64,000 nt of DNA from JAYQKL01 sp049889535 (GTDB lineage: Bacteria > Pseudomonadota > Alphaproteobacteria > RS24), in contig JBMHDF010000017.1 in NCBI GenBank assembly GCA_049889535.1, forward strand, positions 8,851-72,850. The letters run 5' to 3'. A program made the position numbers and the translations under genes. This document shows positions 56,707-64,000 of the stretch, in pieces. The first letter of the stretch is position 1, and each line of letters starts with the position of its first letter. The notes under the pieces are model-generated. The model did no database searches. It was given only the letters and a program-made list of their open reading frames with translations, and was not told the origin of the DNA.

Positions 56707-57549
56707 ATGAACAAAAAGATGAGTGATGATTATTTGAAATTTTGGGGAACACGCGGCTCTTTGCCTGTCAGTGGACCCATGCATCAAAAATATGGTGGTA
56801 ATTCATCATGTGTTGAATTGGCTTATCATGACCAGCATATCATCATTGATGGTGGCTCAGGCCTCCGGTTTTTAGGCGATGAGCTGGAGCAAAAAGGCAT
56901 CAAAAATATCACGCTTTTAATTTCGCATTTTCATAATGACCATTTATGCGGGATACCATTTTTTGCGCCGCTTTTTGACCCTGAGGTCAATATTAAAATT
57001 TATGCCATGCCCAATGAGGAAAGGTTCACACTAGAACAAGCACTGGCACGCTATATGGCACCACCTACTTATCCTGTCGGCCTCGATATTTTTAAAGCCA
57101 ATATTGAATTTGTAAATGGCATATCAGGGGAAGAATGGTCTGTTGGAGATGTTACCATAAAAAGCCATCCCATCCCACATCCTGGCGGTTGTCATGCTTA
57201 TCGCCTGACAACGCCGCATCAATCAATTGTTTATGCAACCGACACAGAGCATGTCATTGGCACGCTTAATCAGGAGCTGGTGCGTTTTGCCTATCAAGCA
57301 AATTATTTGCTGTATGATTGCACTTATGATGATGATGGGTTTGATAAATTTATTGGCTTTGGGCATTCCACCTGGCAAGAAGGGGTTCGATTGTGTCAAA
57401 ATGCTGAGATTGAAAATTTAGCTATCATTCATCATGCTCCAGAGCTGACAGATGAGATGCTTGATGCACGGGCTGACAAAGCATCAAAATTGTTTAAAAA
57501 TGCTTTTGTTGCATCTGATTTTTTAAAGATTCATCTTAACCCTAGTTGA
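56707..57549 (+). CDS. Metallo-beta-lactamase-fold hydrolase
   Basis: About 280 residues from the ATG at 56707. The metal motif is SHFHNDHLCG; further ligands appear in PIPHPGGCHAYR, YATDTEHV and IIHHAPE. The N-terminus LKFWGTRGSLPVSGP with KYGGNSSCVEL is typical of a group related to PhnP, RNase Z and class II cyclic-nucleotide phosphodiesterases. It begins right after the cyclase stop, so cAMP hydrolysis is a tempting guess, but the substrate is not shown by the sequence. Confidence 0.85.
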   Translation: MNKKMSDDYLKFWGTRGSLPVSGPMHQKYGGNSSCVELAYHDQHIIIDGGSGLRFLGDELEQKGIKNITLLISHFHNDHLCGIPFFAPLFDPEVNIKIYAMPNEERFTLEQALARYMAPPTYPVGLDIFKANIEFVNGISGEEWSVGDVTIKSHPIPHPGGCHAYRLTTPHQSIVYATDTEHVIGTLNQELVRFAYQANYLLYDCTYDDDGFDKFIGFGHSTWQEGVRLCQNAEIENLAIIHHAPELTDEMLDARADKASKLFKNAFVASDFLKIHLNPS

Positions 57550-57608
57550 GCTATTTAGAATCGTTTTGTTTTGGGGTATGATAAAAGGCGATTTTTGGAA
57601 GTTTGAGC

Positions 57609-58469
57609 ATGTCTTTTGATAAATTAACAAAAAATCTGACTTTTTTTATTGGCGATGATCTCGGCCTTATTATCGGCGCGGGCGTGGCTTTTATTTTATT
57701 GGTGACATTTTTGATTTATCGGACACTGAGTGGACGCCATGCCAAAAAAGCAGCACGCCGGGCGCCTCCTGCCATTTTAACCTCCGGTGAAACGGCTGAG
57801 AAAAAAGCGCCCCAAGGGCTTGCTGCCGTTATGGAGTCTTTAAACCAGCAAGACGCGGAAAATACAGCACAAGGCACAGTGCCTTTAACACTTGAAGAAG
57901 AAGATGAAGCGGCAAACGAAACGGCATCACAAATGGAAAATCCAGAGGCTGCGCCTTTAAGTATGGCTGACGCCCCCTCTTCTGAAGCCGAAACATCTAA
58001 CAGTGAGGAGACCAGCCCACTTGACGAGGATATAGATATTCCTCAATTGGGCGCCACCCCACAAAAAAAGAAAAAAGGGTTCTTTTCTTTTGGGCGTAAT
58101 AACACAGAAGAAGAAGCTGAGGACATTGTAACAACTGACCTGTCAGATGTAGCGCATGATGAAAACACGACAGATAGTGACGAAGAAGATAGCGTAGAAG
58201 AAAGTTTAGAAAGCAGCGAAGAAGCAAATTCAGACGCTTTGTCCGTTCAGAATATTATGGACGAGATTGCCGCTGATGTGACCGCTAATCTTGAAGAGAG
58301 TGCAGTTACTAATGAAACAACCGCGCCAAATGCACCATCGCGCAAAGACATGCTGCAAGATATTGAACGGCAAATGAAAGCTTTACGTGAATTACACGAT
58401 GCGGGGCTGATTGCGACAGAAATTTATCTACACAAATCTCGTGAGCTTGCCAGAAAAATTAATGGATAA
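57609..58469 (+). CDS. Single-TM acidic protein with C-terminal SHOCT-like motif
   Basis: About 286 residues from the ATG at 57609. One TM helix (about residues 16-38) is followed by a basic patch and a long, low-complexity acidic region (about 60-240) rich in E, D, S, T and A, interrupted by a basic KKKKGFFSFGRN stretch. The last ~40 residues (IERQMKALRELHDAGLIATE) resemble a SHOCT domain, an interaction motif. The function is unknown. It overlaps the following prepilin-like gene by about 8 bases, so a role in the same system is likely. Confidence 0.7.
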   Translation: MSFDKLTKNLTFFIGDDLGLIIGAGVAFILLVTFLIYRTLSGRHAKKAARRAPPAILTSGETAEKKAPQGLAAVMESLNQQDAENTAQGTVPLTLEEEDEAANETASQMENPEAAPLSMADAPSSEAETSNSEETSPLDEDIDIPQLGATPQKKKKGFFSFGRNNTEEEAEDIVTTDLSDVAHDENTTDSDEEDSVEESLESSEEANSDALSVQNIMDEIAADVTANLEESAVTNETTAPNAPSRKDMLQDIERQMKALRELHDAGLIATEIYLHKSRELARKING

Positions 58470-59052
58470 AATGACCAAACAGCAAGGTGGGTTTACGCTT
58501 GTTGAAACACTCACACTTGTGGCTTTGCTCGGCGTTATTTCAGTTTCACTTTATGCGGTGATGAATAATATCAGCCTACAAAATGACCGCATGCGCGTTT
58601 CTGGTGATTTATTACGCGATGCAGAATTTTCCCGTGAATTTATTGCCACAGCCGCACAACGCGCAGGCTTTCGTACACAAGGCAGTGCCGCAATGACGCG
58701 CGCGCAGGCTGTAAATCTCGTCTCCTCATCGCATATACAATTTTGCGCTGATAATTTGAATGGCACGCGCCAACTCACGGAATTCAAATTATCCTCAATA
58801 GAAAATGGCCGCTATCGCCTACAAAGGCGCATACATCAAAATAATTGCGCCGTAGAAACAGGTGTGGAGTGGGAAAATTTAACCAAACCAGTCTTTACCA
58901 GTATCAATTTTTCAATGCCAGATACCACACCGCCTAATTTAATGCTGAAAGCCAAATTTACCCTCACGCGCGGACGAGCTGGCTCCGAAGCCGAACAAAA
59001 CTTCACACAAAGTTATTTATTACCCACTCATGCGCTGATTGGTTTGGATTAG
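58462..59052 (+). CDS. Prepilin-like protein, GspJ/PilW-type
   Basis: About 196 residues from the ATG at 58462; the ATG at 58471 would give a shorter leader. The class III signal reads KQQGG|FTLVETLTLVALLGVI, with glycine before the cut and glutamate at +5, followed by a hydrophobic helix. The rest is a globular beta-rich domain with two cysteines (FCADN and NNCAVE) that may pair. A minor pseudopilin role (PilW/GspJ-like) is inferred from length and layout. Its leader would be cut by the prepilin peptidase at the window end. Confidence 0.8.
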   Translation: MDKMTKQQGGFTLVETLTLVALLGVISVSLYAVMNNISLQNDRMRVSGDLLRDAEFSREFIATAAQRAGFRTQGSAAMTRAQAVNLVSSSHIQFCADNLNGTRQLTEFKLSSIENGRYRLQRRIHQNNCAVETGVEWENLTKPVFTSINFSMPDTTPPNLMLKAKFTLTRGRAGSEAEQNFTQSYLLPTHALIGLD

Positions 59053-59060
59053 AGGCAGTC

Positions 59061-59609
59061 ATGCAAAACAAACCACGATATAAAAACAACCCACAAGAAC
59101 AAGGCTTTGCTATTTATTTAGTACTTGGCTTTATCGTATTGGTAAGCCTGAATTTATCTGCCCTAAGCCAACAATTGGATTTTCTCACCAAAAGTCAATT
59201 GTCACGCTTCACACAAAAAAATATTTATCTGGAAGCCCATCATGCATTGCAATTTGGGCTTGCCGAAATGCAAGCGGAGGGCGCCGCAATTTTGGCAGAT
59301 GAAACAGGCTATAGCCTCGCGGCGGGCTTAAGTGATAGCAATCTAGTATCTGACAGGGAAGTTTGCCTGACAGGGCGCGGCAGCTACACCAGCGCCTCTG
59401 CCTCTTCTTATATATCGAGCCGTGCCGTGACCTCAAAAAATATTCGATGGCGGTATTTTATCTATGACGCGTCGGCGGGAGGCACGCCGCGTCAATTTGA
59501 AATTTATGGCTGTGCGATAAAAGGCACACAAAACCGCGTAGTTTACGGGGTCTGGCAATATAGCACCTCAACGCAGGATTTTAGCCTCATCCAAATGGAG
59601 AGCTTTTAA
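59061..59609 (+). CDS. PilX/pseudopilin-like membrane protein
   Basis: 182 residues. After a short hydrophilic start (NPQEQGFAIYLVLGFIVLVS) comes one TM helix and an extracytoplasmic domain with two cysteines. QGF followed by a hydrophobic stretch resembles PilX/GspK-type minor pilins, but the glutamate at +5 is missing, as in the GspK group. It lies 8 bases after the prepilin-like gene. Its stop touches the convergent prepilin gene with no gap. Confidence 0.65.
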   Translation: MQNKPRYKNNPQEQGFAIYLVLGFIVLVSLNLSALSQQLDFLTKSQLSRFTQKNIYLEAHHALQFGLAEMQAEGAAILADETGYSLAAGLSDSNLVSDREVCLTGRGSYTSASASSYISSRAVTSKNIRWRYFIYDASAGGTPRQFEIYGCAIKGTQNRVVYGVWQYSTSTQDFSLIQMESF

Positions 59610-60251
59610 CTACCAGGCAGCAATGAGCTGGCGTTGTTGCGATAGCGTATCCCCATTACGCGCCCTCACGCTCAAGCTAACGCGCAATTCCCCGAAAAAC
59701 AGCGTATTGGTGTTAACAGTTAGCCCGCTTAAGTTGCATCCTGCCCCATGTGTCAGCGTTAAATTGCCCGCCGTGCCACTTACTGCCTCTACTTCGCAAA
59801 TATATTTTCCCGCATCAATTTGGAACTTATCACCAGCCAGTGGCAAAATTGTGCCAGGGCTGGTGCTGGTGATAACCAGTTGCCGCGTCGTGTTATTATA
59901 AGTGGAGATGCGATAAGTCGATAAAGCTGCTAAGTCGGTAAAGCTTAAGGTGACATCACTTGGGGTTAAACCATTATCACTCAAAAAACCAGACCAAGTA
60001 GCAGCTGTAAGATTGCTTACACTCGACTTCCCCAATCCTGCGGCATAGCGCATTTGAATATCGGTTAAGATACTATCGGCAATATTTTGCATCTGCCCAC
60101 GCAAGCTGGTTTGTGTGAATTGCGTGCTGTTAGAGCCAAGCAGCGCATAAGTGCCAATCAAGGCTGTCGCCAACAGCGTCAGCGCAACAATAAACTCAAT
60201 TAGGGAAAACCCTTTTTCATCAGGCTTCAAATCAGTGGCCATTCCAGCCAT
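59610..60251 (-). CDS. Prepilin-like protein, PilV/GspI-type
   Basis: 213 residues with a clear class III leader: DEKG|FSLIEFIVALTLLATALIG, glutamate at +5. A beta-rich domain follows with two cysteines (YICEVE, GAGCNLSG). Layout and position after the secretin suggest a minor pilin of the PilV or MshD type. It overlaps the secretin stop by one base (TGATG), so the two are coupled, and it ends exactly where the opposite-strand gene ends. Confidence 0.8.
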   Translation of the reverse strand: MAGMATDLKPDEKGFSLIEFIVALTLLATALIGTYALLGSNSTQFTQTSLRGQMQNIADSILTDIQMRYAAGLGKSSVSNLTAATWSGFLSDNGLTPSDVTLSFTDLAALSTYRISTYNNTTRQLVITSTSPGTILPLAGDKFQIDAGKYICEVEAVSGTAGNLTLTHGAGCNLSGLTVNTNTLFFGELRVSLSVRARNGDTLSQQRQLIAAW

Positions 60252-62902
60252 CAGCGTACCGCATTAGCTGGCACAATACCTGTTTGCGGGGTAATAACAG
60301 TCGGTGCCAAGAAAATCACCAATTCATCAGATTGGAGTTGGTCGTCAACGCTGCCACCGAGCAATGGTCCGAGAAATGGCACACCGCTTAATCCCGGCAA
60401 AGTCTCTCGGTTGCGTTTATTGCTCTCTTTATAAAGCCCCGCCAAAACAATCACATCACCAGGCGCCGCGTTAAGTGTTGTTGTAATATTATTGGATAAT
60501 TGTGGGCTATTCGCGTCCTCACCAATAAAGCTGCTATCTTCAAAATTAATTTCAAGCGTCACATGATCATTCAATACATTAATTGTTGGGGTCACAGTTA
60601 GGTTTAGACTGGCCTCCACAGGTTCATATGTGACCTCAGTACTGGTCACGGGTATGCCGTCTGCGTTAAGCGTGCCAGTTGGCACCTGATTACGCACCTC
60701 ACGGAAACGAGTAACGGTTCGGTTGATATTTGCTGCAACACGGTCTTTGGCTAAAATAGTCGGACTGGAAATCGTGCGGCCAATATTGTTCACTTCCATA
60801 AAATCAATCAGCGCATTCACACTGCCGCCTTCATCAGGCATGATGGAAATACGGTTATTTAATGATTGCTGCGCCACATTAGAAATAAATTCAACCGCGC
60901 GCCCTTCAGCCCTGATAGCCCCTAAAACGCTTTCAATTTGAACCTCAAGCTTGCGCTGCCAATTGCGGGTAACATTGACCATAAACACTTCAACCAGCAC
61001 CTGCTTGGCCGGAATATCCAAATCATCAATCAGCTGATGTGCCAAATCAATATCTGTCTTAAGACCTGTTAAAATGATAGAGGTTTTGTTGCTTTCAATT
61101 TTTGGCGGCTGGAAGTCTTGGTCGCGCAAACGATTATCAGCCAGTGGCGTGAGCGAAATATCCGGCGCGCGTGGCCCTGCATTCCCAGTTGGCGCCCCGC
61201 CATTTTCGCCATTATTAGCAGCATTTTCAGCCTGTATTGCTGGTGCGCGGCCAAGATTGCGCGCGGCCAAACTACCGCCATTACTGGTTTCAGGGAGCGG
61301 GCGGTCAGCAGGATAAATCTGGTCAAAATATGTGTTAAGAGCTGATTTGATGTCATCTGAATTTTGGTAAAAAATCGTGAAGCTCTCAGTATATATTGGC
61401 TGATTGGTCGCCAAAGATGGATCGCGAATAACCGAAACGCGTTGGCGCTCTAGTTCGATTAACCGCCGCCCTGTCACTGCGGGCGACATAGTTGCAGAAC
61501 CATTCGGCATATTCTTCGCAGCGGCTGGCGATGTTTCTGGCGTCGCCGATACCATCTGACGACTAGCCGCAAAGCCAGCTTCTGCATTCGCCATCACAAT
61601 TTCCAATAACTCAATTTCTTGTTTCAGTGTGAAAATTTCATCAAGCAATAGCTGTCGTTGATTATCTGCTTGTACTTGTCCAACGGTCAGCTCTTTTTGA
61701 CGGCGAATGGCTAATTCCTTTAACTGCACCAAAACCTGTGGCACTTCAATCGTGAGCGCCTCATCTAAAATCAATTGCGCTTCAATCGAGGACAGGCGCG
61801 CCTCTTCCCCTGGCTTGTTAAAGTAACGACTATAAAGCTCAAAGATTTGCTGGCGCTGCTTTTTCATAGATTGAATATTTTGATAAATCAGCGCTTGTTC
61901 ATTATGTGCGGACGCAAATGCAATAGCGCTTTTCAAGCGTTTATTAAATTCAGCTTGCGTATAAAATCGTGCAATGCCCATATCGCGGTCATAAGCCAGC
62001 GCAATATCATAAGTATCAATTAAAATATCAATAATATCGAGGACATCACTGCGCATAACATTGAGAAAAACTTTTTCCGATGATTGGCGCAAATCAGGCG
62101 ATAAATACACGGATAAATCAATCGATTTTGATAATGACTTCAAAGCGGCAGGCAATGTCAGGCCATTAAAATTCGCGCTCAATTGTCGGCTTTTTACAAT
62201 GCCATCAAGTCCATTCACCCGCCCCAAAGACACACCAGTGACCACATCACCACCAACAAAGAAAAAGCTTTTTTGCAAATCCACCAGCTCATCTTGCGCA
62301 GCGAGGCGGTTGCGTCCAAATAAAATACTTGCATCAGCCAGAGCCTGAGACTTGCTGCCAATCACCAGGCTCTGCTCTGCAGCTTTTATATCAGTTTCAA
62401 GACGCGAAATTTCACCAAGCAGGATTTTTTCAATATCAAATAAATATTCCTGCTCCGCCAGCGCGTTCACTTTCGCAAACTCCTGATCTGATTTTGCCAG
62501 CCCGTCCTGATTGATTTTTAAAGCACGTTGTTTAACCTCTAGAGCCTGTTTGCTGCGCACATAATTTTGCTGGCTGCTGACATTGCTCATGCCAGAGGCG
62601 GACAAAACATCTAGCGGCCCCATGCCAGCGCCATCAAACCCTTCAGGAATACGCACCTGCAATAAGCGGCGGCGGTTTTTCATATTGTCGGCTTGCACCC
62701 GCAAAGCCGTATCTTGCTGGCTTTGTTTTTCTTCCTCAGAAGATTGATTGGTCATCAGGCGTTTTTTAAAAAGCTCTTTCGCGCCCTGAAGACTAACATC
62801 ACGCTTGGCGCTCACACCACAGGATACAAGCAAAGCCGTCAGCCCAATCACTGAAAGAACCCGCCCTATTTTTGTCTTTTGGAGTTGTAACCTCAAACGC
62901 AT
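60251..62902 (-). CDS. Secretin (MshL/PilQ/GspD-like) lipoprotein with coiled-coil insertions
   Basis: About 883 residues from the ATG at 62902. The lipobox is TALLVSC with the cysteine near residue 28. A helical region (about 110-215) is followed by an STN/N0-like domain (about 235-320), a second long helical stretch (about 320-450), an N-domain (about 520-650) and the C-terminal secretin domain (about 655-870): VEVFMVNVTRNWQRKL, VTPTINVLNDHVTLEI, PGDVIVLAGLYKES, VPFLGPLLGG. It would form the outer-membrane ring of a pilus or type II-like secretion machine. Confidence 0.9.
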   Translation of the reverse strand: MRLRLQLQKTKIGRVLSVIGLTALLVSCGVSAKRDVSLQGAKELFKKRLMTNQSSEEEKQSQQDTALRVQADNMKNRRRLLQVRIPEGFDGAGMGPLDVLSASGMSNVSSQQNYVRSKQALEVKQRALKINQDGLAKSDQEFAKVNALAEQEYLFDIEKILLGEISRLETDIKAAEQSLVIGSKSQALADASILFGRNRLAAQDELVDLQKSFFFVGGDVVTGVSLGRVNGLDGIVKSRQLSANFNGLTLPAALKSLSKSIDLSVYLSPDLRQSSEKVFLNVMRSDVLDIIDILIDTYDIALAYDRDMGIARFYTQAEFNKRLKSAIAFASAHNEQALIYQNIQSMKKQRQQIFELYSRYFNKPGEEARLSSIEAQLILDEALTIEVPQVLVQLKELAIRRQKELTVGQVQADNQRQLLLDEIFTLKQEIELLEIVMANAEAGFAASRQMVSATPETSPAAAKNMPNGSATMSPAVTGRRLIELERQRVSVIRDPSLATNQPIYTESFTIFYQNSDDIKSALNTYFDQIYPADRPLPETSNGGSLAARNLGRAPAIQAENAANNGENGGAPTGNAGPRAPDISLTPLADNRLRDQDFQPPKIESNKTSIILTGLKTDIDLAHQLIDDLDIPAKQVLVEVFMVNVTRNWQRKLEVQIESVLGAIRAEGRAVEFISNVAQQSLNNRISIMPDEGGSVNALIDFMEVNNIGRTISSPTILAKDRVAANINRTVTRFREVRNQVPTGTLNADGIPVTSTEVTYEPVEASLNLTVTPTINVLNDHVTLEINFEDSSFIGEDANSPQLSNNITTTLNAAPGDVIVLAGLYKESNKRNRETLPGLSGVPFLGPLLGGSVDDQLQSDELVIFLAPTVITPQTGIVPANAVR

Positions 62903-62925
62903 ACTCAACACTGGCTTTAAGAGCT

Positions 62926-63363
62926 TTATCCCCTGTTTTTCCCAACTTCAGCAATTTTTCCAATGGCGTCACTCACAACCGAGCGGGCAATATCAGGCAT
63001 GTGTTTTTCAATCCAAGCCTCAATCAATGGCTTGGTCACATCTTGAATGGCTTGCTGAATGGTTTCGCGCGTTTTGTCAGTATCAAAGACACTTGAAAAT
63101 CTTAAAAACTCTGCACGTAAAGCCATAGTGGCCTCTTCAGATATTAAAACATCAAGCCCATCAAGATAGTTTTTGATTTCTGTTTCATCGGCCTGCGCGT
63201 TAATTTCTGCGGCTGGGGTTTGCCCAAAATTATCGGCATGCATGCGGGTTTCGGCTCGCGCAACACGCTCCGCTTCACCTAATAATGCTTCAATAGACTG
63301 CTCAATATCCTCAAGACTTCTATTTTCAGACCCCTGATTTTCAGACCCATGATTTTCAGACAA
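62926..63363 (-). CDS. PopZ-like protein (DUF2497-like C-terminus)
   Basis: 145 residues. The C-terminus (PLIEAWIEKHMPDIARSVVS) resembles the PopZ/DUF2497 tail, which organises the cell pole in alphaproteobacteria. The N-terminus LEDIEQSIEALLGEAE may match the PopZ N-terminal helix. The middle is acidic and disordered-looking. The start is a TTG, with GGAG about 8 bases upstream and no nearby in-frame ATG. popZ is usually next to valS; here it lies between prepilin peptidase and secretin genes. Moderate confidence: the match is by eye. Confidence 0.6.
   Translation of the reverse strand: MSENHGSENQGSENRSLEDIEQSIEALLGEAERVARAETRMHADNFGQTPAAEINAQADETEIKNYLDGLDVLISEEATMALRAEFLRFSSVFDTDKTRETIQQAIQDVTKPLIEAWIEKHMPDIARSVVSDAIGKIAEVGKNRG
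63322..63360 (-). repeat. Three 15-base tandem repeats at the start of the PopZ-like gene
   Basis: The unit begins TCTGAAAAT on the coding strand and recurs three times with a 15-base period, encoding SENHG, SENQG and SENRS. In-frame copy-number change would alter the protein by five residues at a time without breaking the frame. Confidence 0.8.
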
Positions 63364-63464
63364 TTGCTTACTCCGATACGAATCTCATACTGATTTCAGT
63401 ATATCCTTATTCTGGCGTAAAAGTGACGAAAAACCACAAAAAAAGCGCGAATATGCATGTTTAT

Positions 63465-64000
63465 TTACAGATTGGGGATAATCAGTAACGCCATCTGCGC
63501 CCCATAAAACAACCAAAGCAAGGCCACAGGCACTAAAAAACACCCAAACGGCAGAGCTGGTGCGGTTTTTTGCGCCGCCCCATCGGGCTGTAAATAGGGT
63601 ATTTTTTGTATCAAAATTAAAATAATGCCACTCACCGCACCCAAAAATGCCGCTAGAAATAAAATCGGTAAAATAGCCTCAGCCCCCAACCAAATGCCAT
63701 ACATGCCCATGAGTTTAACATCACCAAAACCCAAACCATCATGCCCGCGCCAGAGCCGATATATAAAATTAATGCTATAGAGCAGACCAAAGCCAACGAG
63801 CCCCCCCCAGCAGCGCTTCCATCGGCGTTGGTAATATCCCAATCCCAGCATAGGGGAGCAGCAGCACAGCCAAACCTCCAATAATCGCCCCACCAAGAGA
63901 AGCAAAATCAGGGATTATAAACGCCTCTAAATCGGTGAGAAAAATAAGGCAATTAAGCAGAATAAAAATGCCATAAATGAGCGCTTTTTCTGGTCCCAAA
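63465..64000 (-). CDS. Prepilin peptidase (frameshifted; 5' end outside window)
   Basis: The protein appears in two overlapping frames. The upstream part (64000 to about 63809) has FLTDLEAFIIPDFAS with the first catalytic aspartate; the downstream part (from about 63800) has GFGDVKLMGMYG with the second. They join at LLGG/LVGFG if one base is removed from the 8-C run at 63801-63808 (8 G on the coding strand). The gene continues past the window edge. The family cleaves and methylates prepilin leaders, so it serves the three prepilins here. A sequencing error, a broken gene or slippage are all possible. Confidence 0.85.

Overview
The window is 64 kb of ordinary, densely coded chromosome from an alphaproteobacterium. 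The gene order fits a marine SAR116/Puniceispirillum-like or related Rhodospirillales lineage: a tldD-ctaC-ctaD-ctaB-coxF-ctaG-ctaE-surf1-thrC block, RpoH-type groESL control, a HisS-HisZ-HisG set, DUF2093 beside xseA, and lspA-DUF3035-M16-M16. The lineage is an inference from gene content and order, not from a marker-gene search. I see no phage, insertion sequence, CRISPR array, rRNA or tRNA, and coding density is about 95%.

Layout. 0-3 kb: the end of thrB, rnhA, a peroxiredoxin, yqgE and an unknown membrane protein. 3-10.4 kb (minus strand): thrC, surf1 and the aa3-type cytochrome oxidase operon. 10.7-17.7 kb: tldD, gshA, rsmE, ubiA, pmbA/tldE and a cysQ-like phosphatase. 17.8-23 kb: a lipid A/LPS operon (msbA-like ABC exporter, waaA, lpxK, lpxL-type acyltransferase). 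23-32 kb: an M23 protein, DUF2093, xseA, purD, rsmD, rluB, tadA, an acyl-CoA dehydrogenase and mutL. 32-37 kb: a membrane-anchored PpiC protein, isocitrate lyase, and a divergent RamB/ScfR-like regulator. 37-41.5 kb: hisS, a helix-turn-helix-HisZ fusion, hisG and a TauE/SafE permease. 41.5-44 kb: a structured intergenic region and groESL behind a sigma-32 promoter. 44-54 kb: a short-chain dehydrogenase, a HAD phosphatase, ribF, ileS, lspA, a DUF3035 lipoprotein, two M16 peptidases and a rhomboid protease. 54-57.5 kb: a CHASE2 adenylate cyclase followed by a metallo-beta-lactamase-fold hydrolase. 57.6-64 kb: a type IV pilus/type II secretion-like cluster with an acidic membrane protein, three prepilin-like proteins, a coiled-coil secretin lipoprotein, a PopZ-like protein and a prepilin peptidase.

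How the genes work together. The ctaC-surf1 block encodes the oxidase subunits plus heme O synthesis, copper delivery and assembly factors. The msbA-waaA-lpxK-acyltransferase run covers late lipid A/Kdo assembly and export. The aceA/regulator pair faces one shared promoter region that carries a phased TTGTAAA repeat. The hisS-hisZ-hisG run couples histidyl-tRNA charging to the first step of histidine synthesis.

Most worth a second look: (1) a DNA-binding domain fused to HisZ, with a perfect 10-bp inverted repeat just upstream; (2) the terminal pilus-like cluster, which pairs an unusual secretin with a PopZ-like protein; (3) a prepilin peptidase gene split by one extra base in a run of 8 C (8 G on the coding strand); (4) IleS that has lost three of its four C-terminal zinc cysteines; (5) the TTGTAAA array between aceA and its likely regulator; (6) a possible unannotated structured RNA upstream of groES.
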